Notes: a model not told the origin generated them from the sequence alone. Shown: positions 1 to 7,469, counted from the first letter of the stretch. The stretch is DNA of 64,000 bases from CAYWMY01 sp046352935 (GCA_046352935.1 JAXMGR010000013.1:1-64000); one strand, 5' to 3'. Program-made: numbers and translations.

Positions 1-202
1 CGTCGAGGAGCAGGACCGGAACCTTGAGTCCATGGCGGCGCTGGAGGACGGCATCGGCGTCCACGTCGCGGACTTCGACTGCGGCCGCCAGGGCCGGATC
101 GATCCCGGCCAGGACCTCGCCGAGTTCCAGGATCATGTCCTCGCACAAAGGACAGTCATGGCGACTGACCACCACGATCGCCGGCGGAACAGCTGCGCTC
201 AA
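1..202 (-). CDS. glutaredoxin-like (DUF836-type) protein, 3' part cut by window edge
   Basis: The 67 visible residues begin with a beta strand and a SRHDCPLCED motif, that is a thioredoxin-fold CxxC redox site (C-P-L-C), followed by a helix and a second strand ending KVPVLLLD, where the VPVLLLD stretch carries the cis-proline region of the fold. This fits the small glutaredoxin-like DUF836 family, often linked to thiol-disulfide exchange. The chosen start is a TTG at 200-202 that overlaps the rseB stop codon as TTGA, so it is probably the last translationally coupled member of the rpoE-rseA-rseB operon. The C-terminal end lies beyond base 1. The redox partner cannot be told from sequence. In Pseudomonas-type operons mucC/mucD would follow rseB, so this neighbour is a difference. 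Confidence 0.75.
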   Translation of the reverse strand, partial: MSAAVPPAIVVVSRHDCPLCEDMILELGEVLAGIDPALAAAVEVRDVDADAVLQRRHGLKVPVLLLD

Positions 203-1179
203 CGGCCCGATGCCTTTGTCACGGGCTGCAGCCCCGATGCGATCGCCTGCACGGTCGCGGACGGCACCTCGCCGACCGCCGTGACGCGATGCCCCTCGAT
301 GCTGGTGGTGAACGTGTTCGAAGCTCCCACGCGCTGCATCCGCTGCAGCCGCGAGCGGCCCGGCGACTCGCCGCCACGCGGTTCGACGAACACCGAGACT
401 GTCGCGAGTCCGTCGGAAACGACCAGATGAGGCACGGGCGCCGCCGAACCCTGGAAGCTCTGGTACTGCGCAGCCGAGACCCGGAAACCCGGTGGCGCAC
501 CCGCGACCCGCCACGGCAGGTCATTGCGGGCCGGCTCGCGCGCCTGCCGGACCCAGCGGAAACCGCTGGCATCGACCGCCGGTTCGAACTCGGCGTCGGA
601 GATGTCGGAGCGCAGTTCGAGCGCGCTGAATTCCACGCGCTCGATCGCGCGGCCGGCCGCGTCACAGAGTTCCGTCCGCACCGGGAGATACGTGCGTTCG
701 TCGATCCACAGCCGGTACCCGAAGCGGTACTGGTCGCGGGGCCGGACGGCGACGACCCGGGCATTCCCGCCCAGCACCTTGGTGTCGCGGTCGACGATGT
801 CGAGCTCGTACCACTTCTCGACGTCGGCGCCGAACTGCGGCAGCGTCCCGAGCAGCGGCTGGCCCGTCGCCCGCCGCTCGATCAGCGCGACGCGCCGATC
901 GGGCAGGTAGCAGATGACCTCGTCGCCCTCGCGCACGACCTCGCGTCCGTTGCCTTCCAGGGCGACGAGCCGCTCGCTGACGCGCCCGTCCCGGACGCGA
1001 TGCACGATGCGCATGCGCTCCTGGTGCGAGCCATTCGAGTGGAGGAACTCCCCGCTGTAGCTGCCACGGGCGAGCGCCTCGCTCATGCGCGCGAGGAGCT
1101 GCCGCGCCGATTCATCGGCGATCGCGGGAGCAGCGAGACAGAAGGCAGCCAGTGCGCCGGCGATACGTCGGACCCGCAC
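199..1179 (-). CDS. rseB: sigma-E regulatory protein RseB/MucB
   Basis: This is a periplasmic protein that binds the periplasmic part of RseA and shields it from DegS cleavage, so that sigma-E release also needs an RseB ligand such as lipopolysaccharide. The product has 326 residues, near the family's usual 315-320. A signal peptide of about 21 residues ends in APAIA before DES. The MucB/RseB N-terminal domain (about residues 25-190, with SYSGEFLHSNG and YRFGYRLWIDERTYLPVR) is followed by the smaller C-terminal domain. I chose the GTG at 1177-1179 because it gives a clean signal peptide and has a GGAG ribosome site 7 bases upstream; longer in-frame starts run into rseA. It lies 4 bases after the rseA stop and is expected to be co-transcribed with rpoE and rseA. 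Confidence 0.92.
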   Translation of the reverse strand: MRVRRIAGALAAFCLAAPAIADESARQLLARMSEALARGSYSGEFLHSNGSHQERMRIVHRVRDGRVSERLVALEGNGREVVREGDEVICYLPDRRVALIERRATGQPLLGTLPQFGADVEKWYELDIVDRDTKVLGGNARVVAVRPRDQYRFGYRLWIDERTYLPVRTELCDAAGRAIERVEFSALELRSDISDAEFEPAVDASGFRWVRQAREPARNDLPWRVAGAPPGFRVSAAQYQSFQGSAAPVPHLVVSDGLATVSVFVEPRGGESPGRSRLQRMQRVGASNTFTTSIEGHRVTAVGEVPSATVQAIASGLQPVTKASGR

Positions 1180-1183
1180 TGCC

Positions 1184-1846
1184 TCACTCCGTGATGGTGA
1201 CCGAGGCCGGCACGGCCTCGACGCCTGCGATGTCCGCGCCGTCCGCGGACACCAGGGACGACACGACGCTGCGACGCGCGAGCGGCGTCGCATAGTCGGC
1301 ATGCGCGATCATGTAGCGCGCCATCTGCGGGTCGCGCGTGATCGGATCGGACTCGCCCGGCACGGCCGCCGGCGTCGTATAGCCGGGCGGCAGCGGCTCG
1401 AGCGCGATCGGAGCGGCGGTCGCCGGCGGCAGCACGACGGGCTGCCCGGGCGATGTCGCGGCCAGCTGCTGTACCTGCGGCGGTGCGTCCCGGGAAATTG
1501 CGGCGACCCGGGCCGGGCCCGCGCCGAACATCACCGAGACCGCGGCCACCGAAGCCGCGACGGACAGGCCAGCCGCGAACTTCGTCCACCGTCCCCACGA
1601 TGCCGCAGCGGGCGCAAGGGGCGGCTCGCTCGCGAGCGCGGCACTGACACGGGCCGCGACGGCACGCGCCGCCGGGATCTGGCCATCCGTGCGCAGCGCG
1701 GCACCGATCAGCGAATAGCGCGACAGCGTCCGGCGCAGTTCCGGATCCCGATCGAGCCTCTTCAGCAGCAGCTCGGTCTCCCCGTCCGGCAATTCACCGT
1801 CGAGCAGCGCCGAGAGCTGTTCCTTCACCGTATCCGTCATCGTCAT
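1184..1846 (-). CDS. rseA: anti-sigma-E factor RseA/MucA
   Basis: This is an inner-membrane anti-sigma factor that holds RpoE inactive until it is cut by DegS and then RseP. The N-terminal cytoplasmic domain (about residues 1-90) shows the family pattern EQLSALLDGELPDGE followed by RRTLSRYSLIGAALR. One membrane segment lies around residues 100-120 (KFAAGLSVAASVAAVSVMF), followed by a proline/alanine-rich periplasmic part of about 100 residues. The start overlaps the rpoE stop as ATGA, so the anti-sigma factor is translationally coupled to its sigma factor. A second Met two codons in is an equally possible start. The site-2 protease RseP that would process it is encoded at 46745-48115. Confidence 0.93.
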   Translation of the reverse strand: MTMTDTVKEQLSALLDGELPDGETELLLKRLDRDPELRRTLSRYSLIGAALRTDGQIPAARAVAARVSAALASEPPLAPAAASWGRWTKFAAGLSVAASVAAVSVMFGAGPARVAAISRDAPPQVQQLAATSPGQPVVLPPATAAPIALEPLPPGYTTPAAVPGESDPITRDPQMARYMIAHADYATPLARRSVVSSLVSADGADIAGVEAVPASVTITE

Positions 1847-2460
1847 TCCTCGATTCGGCCCAGGCCGCCGTCGAACACCTGCCGCAGGCGGCTGTCGATC
1901 GCCTCGCGGGCACGGAAGATGCGCGAGCGCACCGTACCGACGGGGCAGTCCATGGTCTTCGCGATCTCTTCGTAGGAGAGCCCGTCGAGTTCCCTGAGCA
2001 CGATCGCCGTGCGCAGGTCCTCGGGCAGGCCCGCGATGGCGCCGTTGACCGTCTCGCGGATCTCCTCCGTGAGCAGCATCGCCTCCGGTGTCGCGGTGTC
2101 CTTCATGCGGGCCTGCATGTCGTACTGTTCCGGGTCCTGCAGATCCAGGTCGTAGTCCACGGGGCGGCGGGCCGTCGACACCAGCGCGTTCTTCGCGGTG
2201 TTGATCGCGATGCGGTAGAGCCAGGTGTAGAAGGCGCTGTCGCCCCGGAACGCGGGCAGCGCACGATAGGCCTTGATGAAGGCCTCCTGGGTCACGTCCT
2301 CGGCTTCCTGTACATCGCGCACGTAGCGCTGCACCAGCTTCAGCACACGGTGCTGGTACTTGAGCACGAGCGCGTCGAAGGCCGACTTGTCGCCCTTCTG
2401 CACGCGCCGGACGAGCGCGAGATCGCCGGCGTCAGCCACCATGGATTCCGGAGTCAGCAT
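1843..2460 (-). CDS. rpoE: RNA polymerase sigma factor RpoE (AlgU)
   Basis: This is an extracytoplasmic-function sigma factor for the envelope-stress response. Region 2 has KYQHRVLKLVQRYV, DVTQEAFIKAYRAL and FYTWLYRIAINTAKN. Region 4 has EDLRTAIVLRELDGLSYEEI with the helix-turn-helix CPVGTVRSRIFRAREAI. The product is 205 residues from the ATG at 2460; this start gives an N-terminus beginning MLTPE, close to AlgU homologues, and puts the coding start just after the candidate sigma-E promoter. A GTG at 2478 and an ATG at 2442 are alternatives. It is the first gene of the rpoE-rseA-rseB operon, and rseA overlaps its end by 4 bases. Confidence 0.95.
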   Translation of the reverse strand: MLTPESMVADAGDLALVRRVQKGDKSAFDALVLKYQHRVLKLVQRYVRDVQEAEDVTQEAFIKAYRALPAFRGDSAFYTWLYRIAINTAKNALVSTARRPVDYDLDLQDPEQYDMQARMKDTATPEAMLLTEEIRETVNGAIAGLPEDLRTAIVLRELDGLSYEEIAKTMDCPVGTVRSRIFRAREAIDSRLRQVFDGGLGRIEE

Positions 2461-2484
2461 TGCGCCCGACGTAGTCACGTCCCG

Positions 2485-2511
2485 ATAGACCGGCCGCTGC
2501 CGCGAAAGTTC
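2485..2511 (-). promoter_or_regulatory. candidate sigma-E autoregulatory promoter of rpoE
   Basis: Read on the minus strand there is GAACTT (2506-2511), a 16-base spacer, and TCTAT (2485-2489), about 25 bases before the chosen rpoE start. Sigma-E/AlgU promoters have GAACTT-N16/17-TCTGA-like elements, and rpoE operons usually drive themselves. The -35 match is strong and the -10 match is partial. The short remaining leader has no strong Shine-Dalgarno sequence. Confidence 0.55.
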
Positions 2512-2572
2512 TCACCTGCGGCGGCAGATTGGGCAATGCCGCACACCTCTTGCGGAAAATACTGGACGCATT

Positions 2573-3001
2573 CTAGCAAAAGGCGCCGCCGGGACCGCCT
2601 GCACCACGCAGCAGGACCTTGAGCCTCCGGAAATCGGTCGCACCGAGGCTCGCGCGCGTCAGCAGCACCTCCATCGGCCCCGCGGCCGTGGCGAGGCGCA
2701 GGTAAACCAGCCCCGCCCAGGTGCGGCTGCCTGCATCGAGCGTCGCGGGCCACCAGCCCGACGCGTCGCGGCAGGCAACGCTGCCGGCCTCCATCGCGAG
2801 CCCGCGCACGCGACCGCGGCCCGGCAGTCGCCGCCACGACAGCGGCAGCATCGCCAGCGCCGCGACGCAGAGCGGGATCGCCGCCAGCGCATCGACGCGG
2901 CACGCCCAGGGCAGTGCGGCCGCCACGACGTGCAGGGCCATGAGCGCCATGGCCGTCCCCGACGAGGGGCGAAGATCAGCGGCGATCTGCCAGGATTTCA
3001 T
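2573..3001 (-). CDS. YgfX (CptA)-like inner membrane protein
   Basis: This is a 142-residue protein. The N-terminus (MKSWQIAADLRPS) leads into two closely spaced hydrophobic segments (about residues 17-34 and 38-55), then a soluble domain ending in a DFRRLKVLLR-type segment. This matches the YgfX family, the small membrane protein encoded directly after sdhE (ygfY) in many gammaproteobacteria. In E. coli YgfX (CptA) has been described as a toxin acting on the cytoskeletal proteins FtsZ and MreB, but a role linked to succinate dehydrogenase maturation is also possible. The start lies 26 bases inside the end of sdhE, supporting coupling. The assignment rests on topology, size and position more than on catalytic motifs. 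Confidence 0.72.
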   Translation of the reverse strand: MKSWQIAADLRPSSGTAMALMALHVVAAALPWACRVDALAAIPLCVAALAMLPLSWRRLPGRGRVRGLAMEAGSVACRDASGWWPATLDAGSRTWAGLVYLRLATAAGPMEVLLTRASLGATDFRRLKVLLRGAGGPGGAFC

Positions 3002-3230
3002 CGACGAGCGCCGCGAGTTCCGGATCCGCGGGACGCGAGCGGCCGAGGAACCAGCCGGCGATGTCGGGATCGGGGAGATCGAGCAGTCTCTCGAATGCGG
3101 CGCGGCGCTCGAGCGCTGCCTCGCCGTGGTGTTCGTCGAGCCAGCGCGTGAGCAGCACGTCGAGTTCCTTCATGCCGCGCCGGCAGCGCCAGCGCAGTCT
3201 GCCGAGGTCGTGCTGAGCGGTGTCGGTCAC
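2976..3230 (-). CDS. sdhE: FAD assembly factor SdhE (SDHAF2)
   Basis: This is an 84-residue protein that promotes covalent attachment of FAD to SdhA. The family signature is present: RLRWRCRRGMKELDVLL contains the RGxxE segment needed for flavinylation, followed by FERLLDLPDPDIAGWFLG. The GTG at 3230 is preceded by GGGAGG four bases upstream, and the resulting length equals that of the family. It lies downstream of sdhB on the same strand but across a 476-base gap filled with repeats, so it may be served by its own promoter. It overlaps the following ygfX-like gene. Confidence 0.92.
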   Translation of the reverse strand: MTDTAQHDLGRLRWRCRRGMKELDVLLTRWLDEHHGEAALERRAAFERLLDLPDPDIAGWFLGRSRPADPELAALVDEILADRR

Positions 3231-3284
3231 TTGCCCTCCCTGAATTGGCACCCGAACTCGCGGTCTCTCTGCGTGGAGAAACGT

Positions 3285-3435
3285 GGACATGCACGATTTC
3301 CAGAGCCGCTGGCTGAAGGCGCGGGCTGCAACGGGAGTGATCGGCTCGTCTCGCGGGAAATCCTCACGCTCGCTCGCCGACCCTCCCTGCGCGCCCGCGC
3401 CTGCATGCGTTCACGCCTGGAAATCGTGCATGTCC
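3285..3435. repeat. MITE-like element with 19 bp perfect inverted ends, containing a degenerate copy of the 85 bp repeat
   Basis: Bases 3285-3303 and 3417-3435 are perfect reverse complements of 19 bp. Further inside, both arms contain the complementary blocks GGCGCGGG/CCCGCGCC, so the whole 151 bp can fold into a long imperfect hairpin. The middle (about 3320-3401) is a diverged copy of the repeat seen at 12169-12253 and 35903-35987. It sits in the 476-base gap between sdhB and sdhE (3231-3706), where I find no convincing gene on either strand. No transposase is nearby and no clear target-site duplication was recognised. Confidence 0.8.
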
Positions 3436-3500
3436 CTGCTCCCCCCGGCTCCATGGCAACCGCTGGTGCGCCGACACGCCACAAACGATCAGCCGGTCAC

Positions 3501-3623
3501 GCCGTCGGCCTCGGCGAAGGTCCCGGGCCGAAAGCGTGCGAGGCAGGATGCCGAGCCCGAGCCACAGGGACGTGTTCCTGGCGTCTTTCGGCCCGGGATC
3601 CTTCGCGCAAGCAGGCCGACGGC
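3501..3623. repeat. long imperfect inverted repeat between sdhB and sdhE
   Basis: The left arm 3501-3534 and right arm 3585-3623 are nearly complementary: AGGCCGACGGC against GCCGTCGGCCT at the outside, and CTTTCGGCCCGGGA against TCCCGGGCCGAAAG inside, with one-base and few-base bulges. The loop of about 50 bases holds a smaller CAGG/CCTG hairpin. This is distinct in sequence from the element at 3285-3435. It may act as an mRNA-stabilising or terminating structure at the 3' end of the sdh transcript, or be another small non-autonomous element. No U-run follows on the minus strand. The remainder of 3231-3706 holds nothing recognisable. Confidence 0.7.
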
Positions 3624-3706
3624 CCATTGGCTGCGCAGTCGTCGCTGTCCCCGGAGGTCCCGACCATCCCTGCGTGCCACCGCAGCGCTGACTCCGCCGG
3701 CGGCGC

Positions 3707-4495
3707 TCAGTGCCGCCGTTCGGCCATCAGCTTCTTGATCTCCGCGATCGCCTTCGCCGGATTCAGGTCCTTCGGACAGGCCTCGGTGCAGTTCATGATC
3801 GTGTGGCAGCGGTACAGCCGGAACGGATCCTCGAGCTGGTCCAGCCGCTCGCCCGTCGCCTCGTCGCGCGTGTCCACGATCCAACGATACGCCGCCAGCA
3901 GCGCCGCGGGGCCCAGATAACGATCGCTGTTCCACCAGTAACTCGGACACGAGGTCGAACAGCAGGCGCACAGGATGCACGCCGAGGGCCGGTCGATCTT
4001 CTCCTGGTCCTCGGGCGACTGCGGCCGCTCGCGGTCCGGCGGTGCCGGCGTACGCGTCTGCAGCCACGGCTTGATCGAGGCGTACTGCGCGTAGAAGTTC
4101 GTCAGGTCGGGGACCAGGTCCTTCACGACGGGCATGTGCGGCAACGGGAAGATCTTCACGTCACCCCTGATCTCGTCGATGCCCTTCGTGCAGGCCAGCG
4201 TGTTCGTGCCGTCGATGTTCATCGCGCACGAGCCGCAGATGCCTTCGCGGCAGGAGCGACGGAACGTCAGCGAGGAATCGACCTCGTTCTTGATCTTGAT
4301 CAGCGCGTCCAGGACCATCGGGCCGCAACTGTCGAGATCGACCTCGAAGTTGTCGACGCGCGGCTTCTCGCCCGAGTCGGGATCGAAGCGGTAGATCCGG
4401 AACGTGCGCACGTTCTTCGCCGCGGACGGCGCCTTGTGCGTGCGCCCCGGCACGTCCTTGAAACGCGAATTGGCGGGCAGGCGGAACTCGGCCAT
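3707..4495 (-). CDS. sdhB: succinate dehydrogenase iron-sulfur subunit
   Basis: This is the electron-transfer subunit of complex II, carrying 2Fe-2S, 4Fe-4S and 3Fe-4S clusters on the cytoplasmic side. The 2Fe-2S loop is CREGICGSCAMNI (about residues 82-94), with the last ligand in TLACTKG. The 4Fe-4S motif is CILCACCSTSCP and the 3Fe-4S motif is CHTIMNCTEACPK. The length of 262 residues includes an N-terminal extension of about 25 residues compared with E. coli SdhB (238), as is common in alpha- and many gammaproteobacteria. It is the last gene of sdhCDAB, 16 bases after sdhA. Confidence 0.97.
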   Translation of the reverse strand: MAEFRLPANSRFKDVPGRTHKAPSAAKNVRTFRIYRFDPDSGEKPRVDNFEVDLDSCGPMVLDALIKIKNEVDSSLTFRRSCREGICGSCAMNIDGTNTLACTKGIDEIRGDVKIFPLPHMPVVKDLVPDLTNFYAQYASIKPWLQTRTPAPPDRERPQSPEDQEKIDRPSACILCACCSTSCPSYWWNSDRYLGPAALLAAYRWIVDTRDEATGERLDQLEDPFRLYRCHTIMNCTEACPKDLNPAKAIAEIKKLMAERRH

Positions 4496-4511
4496 CGTCT
4501 GCTCTCTCTTC

Positions 4512-6296
4512 TCAGTAGGTCCGCGCCTTCGGCGGAATGGACTCGACTTCGTTGCTCAGCGTGTTCAGGTGCACCGGCCGGTAATCGAAGCGCACACGGC
4601 CTGCGGAATCCACCCAGACCAGCGTGTGCTTGAGCCAGCCGGCGTCGTCGCGTTCGGCGAAGTCCTCGCGCGCGTGCGCGCCGCGGCTCTCCTTGCGGTT
4701 CTCCGCCGAATGGATCGTCGCCGTCGCCTGCAGCAGCAGGTTGTCGAGCTCGAGCGTCTCCAGCAGGTCCGTGTTGAACACGAGCGAGCGGTCGGCCACG
4801 CGCACGTCGCCGAAGGACGCGAAGGTCCGCGCCAGCTTGTCCATGCCCTCGCGCAGCACCTCGCCGGTGCGGAACACGGCGGCGTGGTTCTGCATGACGC
4901 GCTGCATCTCGAGGCGCACGTCCGCGGTCGGACGCGACCCGCTGGCGTTGCGATAGCGGTCCAGGCGCGACACGGCCAGGTCGCCCGCATCCTTCGGCAG
5001 CGGCCGGTGGCCGGTGCCCCGCTTCAGCGTGCCGGCGCAGTGCTTCGCCGCGGCGCGGCCGAAGACCACGAGGTCGAGCAGGGAGTTCGAGCCCAGCCGG
5101 TTCGCGCCGTGCACCGAAACGCAGGCGGCCTCGCCCACGGCCATGAGGCCCGGCACGACGGCCTCGGGGTCGCCGTTCCTCGGAGCGATCACCTGACCGT
5201 TCACGTTGCAGGGGATGCCGCCCATGTTGTAGTGGACGGTCGGCAGCACCGGGATCGGCTCCTTCGTGACATCGACGCCCGCGAAGATGCGCGACGTCTC
5301 GGCGATGCCCGGCAGGCGCTTGTGGATGACCTCGGGACCGAGGTGCTCGAGATGCAGGTGGATGTGATCCTTGTGGGCGCCGACGCCGCGGCCCTCACGG
5401 ATCTCGACGGTCATCGAGCGGCTGACCACGTCGCGTGACGCGAGATCCTTCGCGTTCGGCGCGTAGCGCTCCATGAAGCGCTCGCCCTTCGAATTGGTGA
5501 GATACCCGCCCTCGCCGCGCGACCCCTCGGTGATCAGACATCCCGAGCCGTAGATGCCGGTCGGGTGGAACTGCACGAACTCCATGTCGGACATCGGCAG
5601 TCCGGCGCGCAGCACCATGCCGCCACCGTCGCCCGTGCAGGTGTGCGCGGACGTGCAGGAGAAGTAGGCGCGGCCGTAGCCACCCGTCGCCAGGACGACC
5701 TGGTGGGCGCGGAAGCGGTGCAGCGTGCCCTCCGCCATGTCGAGCGCCACGACGCCGCGGCACTCGCCGTTCTCCATGATCAGGTCGATCGCGAAGAACT
5801 CGATGAAGAAGTTCGCGCTGTACTTGAGCGACTGCTGGTACAGCGTGTGCAGCATCGCATGACCCGTGCGGTCGGCCGCCGCGCAGGTGCGCTGCGCGAT
5901 GCCCTTGCCGTAGTGCGTGGTCATGCCACCGAACGGGCGCTGGTAGATCCGGCCCTCCTCGGTGCGCGAGAACGGCAGGCCGTAGTGCTCGAGTTCGAGG
6001 ATGGCCGCCGGGGCCTCCTTGCACATGAACTCGATGGCGTCCTGGTCGCCCAGCCAGTCGGAGCCCTTGATGGTGTCGTAGAAGTGGAAGCGCCAGTCGT
6101 CCTCGCCCATGTTGCCGAGCGCGGCGCTGATGCCGCCCTGCGCCGCCACGGTGTGGCTGCGGGTCGGGAACACCTTCGTCAGGCACGCGGTCGAGAGGCC
6201 GGCCTCCGCGAGTCCCATGGTCGCGCGCAGACCGGCACCGCCGGCACCCACGACCACGACATCGTAGGTATGGTCGACGAACGGATACGCACTCAT
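4512..6296 (-). CDS. sdhA: succinate dehydrogenase flavoprotein subunit
   Basis: This is the catalytic subunit of complex II, oxidising succinate to fumarate with covalently bound FAD. It has 594 residues. The dinucleotide-binding VVVGAGGAGLRATMGLAEAG is near the N-terminus; the FAD-linking histidine is in TRSHTVAAQGG; substrate-site elements include GGMTTHYGKG and PTVHYNMGGIP; the catalytic arginine region is ASRDVVSRSM. The ATG at 6296 overlaps the sdhD stop as ATGA and gives the usual MSAYPF-type start; longer in-frame starts would run through sdhD. FAD attachment is presumably assisted by the SdhE and DUF1674 proteins encoded at either end of this locus. Confidence 0.98.
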   Translation of the reverse strand: MSAYPFVDHTYDVVVVGAGGAGLRATMGLAEAGLSTACLTKVFPTRSHTVAAQGGISAALGNMGEDDWRFHFYDTIKGSDWLGDQDAIEFMCKEAPAAILELEHYGLPFSRTEEGRIYQRPFGGMTTHYGKGIAQRTCAAADRTGHAMLHTLYQQSLKYSANFFIEFFAIDLIMENGECRGVVALDMAEGTLHRFRAHQVVLATGGYGRAYFSCTSAHTCTGDGGGMVLRAGLPMSDMEFVQFHPTGIYGSGCLITEGSRGEGGYLTNSKGERFMERYAPNAKDLASRDVVSRSMTVEIREGRGVGAHKDHIHLHLEHLGPEVIHKRLPGIAETSRIFAGVDVTKEPIPVLPTVHYNMGGIPCNVNGQVIAPRNGDPEAVVPGLMAVGEAACVSVHGANRLGSNSLLDLVVFGRAAAKHCAGTLKRGTGHRPLPKDAGDLAVSRLDRYRNASGSRPTADVRLEMQRVMQNHAAVFRTGEVLREGMDKLARTFASFGDVRVADRSLVFNTDLLETLELDNLLLQATATIHSAENRKESRGAHAREDFAERDDAGWLKHTLVWVDSAGRVRFDYRPVHLNTLSNEVESIPPKARTY

Positions 6297-6679
6297 GCCT
6301 GGACTCCAAAACCGAGCTTCAGCGCGGCGACCACGCCGGCCGCGCCGGCGACGACGTGCGCGAACTTCACGAACAGCAGGGTCAGCAGCTTCGCACCGGG
6401 CGCGTGCACGTAGTCCTCGACGACGACCTGCACACCGAGCGCGGAATGCCACGCGGACACGCCGACGAACAGCGCGATGAGCACCGCGCGCCACGGCGAG
6501 GCCGCGAACGCGACGACGGTCCCGTACGAGAGGTCGGGCAGGGTCACGAGGGAGCACAGGAACCAGATGCCCAGCATCGTGAGCGCGACGGCGCTGACCC
6601 GCTGGTCCCACCAGTGGGCCGGGCCCTCTTTCGCCGCGCCGAGGCCCAGCACGCGCGACAGCGGGGAACGCAGGCTCAT
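6293..6679 (-). CDS. sdhD: succinate dehydrogenase membrane anchor subunit SdhD
   Basis: This is a 128-residue membrane anchor of complex II with three hydrophobic segments (about residues 28-50, 57-80 and 100-125). The conserved SdhD pattern HSALGVQVVVEDYVHAPG is present between segments 2 and 3; the histidine before ALG fits the heme b ligand, and the acidic D-Y pair lies near the quinone site. The start overlaps the sdhC stop by ATGA and its own stop overlaps the sdhA start, so the three proteins are translationally coupled. Confidence 0.93.
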   Translation of the reverse strand: MSLRSPLSRVLGLGAAKEGPAHWWDQRVSAVALTMLGIWFLCSLVTLPDLSYGTVVAFAASPWRAVLIALFVGVSAWHSALGVQVVVEDYVHAPGAKLLTLLFVKFAHVVAGAAGVVAALKLGFGVQA

Positions 6680-7074
6680 GCGCCACCTCCGAACAGATGC
6701 GCCGCGAGGCCGAGCGTCACCGCGACGGCCACGAGGGTCGCCACCACCACGATCGCGCCACTGCGCCGCGCGACGGCCTTCTCGAAGCCGAAGCCCAGGT
6801 CCCAGGCCAGGTGCCGCAGGCCCGCGAAGAAGTGATACCAGAACGCGACGACCCAGCCGATCAGCGCGATCTGCAGCACGGGATGGCCGAGGAACGCCGC
6901 GACGCGGGCGTAATGCTCCGGACCGTCCGCCGCGGCCAGCAGCCAGCAGCTCAGGATCAGCAGGCCCGCGAACAGCGCAATGCCGGTCGCGCGGTGCAGG
7001 ATGGACAGGGACATGGTGTACGCGAAGCGGTACACCTGCAGGTGGGGCGAGAGCGGTCGTTCTCGTGTGGCCAT
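6676..7074 (-). CDS. sdhC: succinate dehydrogenase cytochrome b556 subunit SdhC
   Basis: This is a 132-residue heme b and quinone-binding anchor of complex II. It carries the SdhC signature RPLSPHLQVYRF, then SILHRATGIALF (quinone-site serine and arginine) and the heme-ligand region YHFFAGLRHLAWDLG. Three membrane segments follow. The ATG at 7074 was chosen because homologues begin a few residues before RPLSPHLQ; AGGAG lies about 10 bases upstream. An in-frame Met at 7137 would add 21 residues without family support. Confidence 0.94.
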   Translation of the reverse strand: MATRERPLSPHLQVYRFAYTMSLSILHRATGIALFAGLLILSCWLLAAADGPEHYARVAAFLGHPVLQIALIGWVVAFWYHFFAGLRHLAWDLGFGFEKAVARRSGAIVVVATLVAVAVTLGLAAHLFGGGA

Positions 7075-7153
7075 GGGGCCTGTTCTCCTCGCGTCGAATG
7101 CAGGGCCAAGCGCATCCCCTGCCGTCAGGGAATGCACGACGGCCCCGTCTGGG

Positions 7154-7324
7154 TCAGAAGTCGATGCAGCGGCCGGCCTTCTCCCAATCGCCGTAGCGCG
7201 TCGGCTCGGGACCGCGGGGCCCCCCGATCTCGCGCGCCGCGGGGACCACCTTCATTGCCGGTGGACCTTCCGACTCTCCCTGCGGGCTGGGCTGTCCTTG
7301 CGGCTGGCCGTCGGTTTCTTGCAT
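7154..7324 (-). CDS. DUF1674 protein (SDHAF4-type succinate dehydrogenase assembly factor)
   Basis: This is a small protein of about 56 residues whose C-terminus reads EIGGPRGPEPTRYGDWEKAG followed by RCIDF, the diagnostic end of the DUF1674/SDHAF4 family (Sdh8 in yeast). In eukaryotes that family binds flavinylated SdhA and protects it before assembly. It is encoded directly upstream of sdhC on the same strand, so it is probably the first gene of the operon. The start is uncertain: I chose the ATG at 7324; an ATG at 7429 would add 35 poorly conserved residues. Confidence 0.8.
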   Translation of the reverse strand: MQETDGQPQGQPSPQGESEGPPAMKVVPAAREIGGPRGPEPTRYGDWEKAGRCIDF

Positions 7325-7408
7325 TGCCGCAAGTTTGCCAGAAACCCAGGGTCGGCCCCAAGCCCGAACACTCGCGAGCGCCTCTCCGGCAACACGGAAC
7401 CGCGACGC

Positions 7409-7427
7409 GATGTTTCGATCGAACATC
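7409..7427. promoter_or_regulatory. interrupted palindrome upstream of the sdh locus
   Basis: GATGTT and AACATC flank a 7-base centre (TCGATCG) in the divergent region between the DUF1674/sdh genes and ygfZ. Such a symmetric site could be an operator for either side. No regulator is implied by the sequence and the match could be chance. Confidence 0.25.
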
Positions 7428-7439
7428 AAATGAGAGGCT

Positions 7440-7469
7440 TTGACATCAGCACAGATACCCCGGTAAATA
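7440..7469 (+). promoter_or_regulatory. candidate sigma-70 promoter of ygfZ
   Basis: A perfect TTGACA (7440-7445) is followed after 18 bases by TAAATA (7464-7469), about 29 bases before the ygfZ ATG, within an AT-rich patch that stands out from the GC-rich surroundings. The short leader (CTTTCACGGTCACC) has no good Shine-Dalgarno sequence. Confidence 0.5.

Noticed and set aside
3283..3738. Plus-strand open frame of 151 codons in the sdhE-sdhB gap
   Set aside because: It runs through both inverted-repeat elements and into sdhB; the protein is low-complexity Pro/Arg/Ala/Ser and has no ribosome site.
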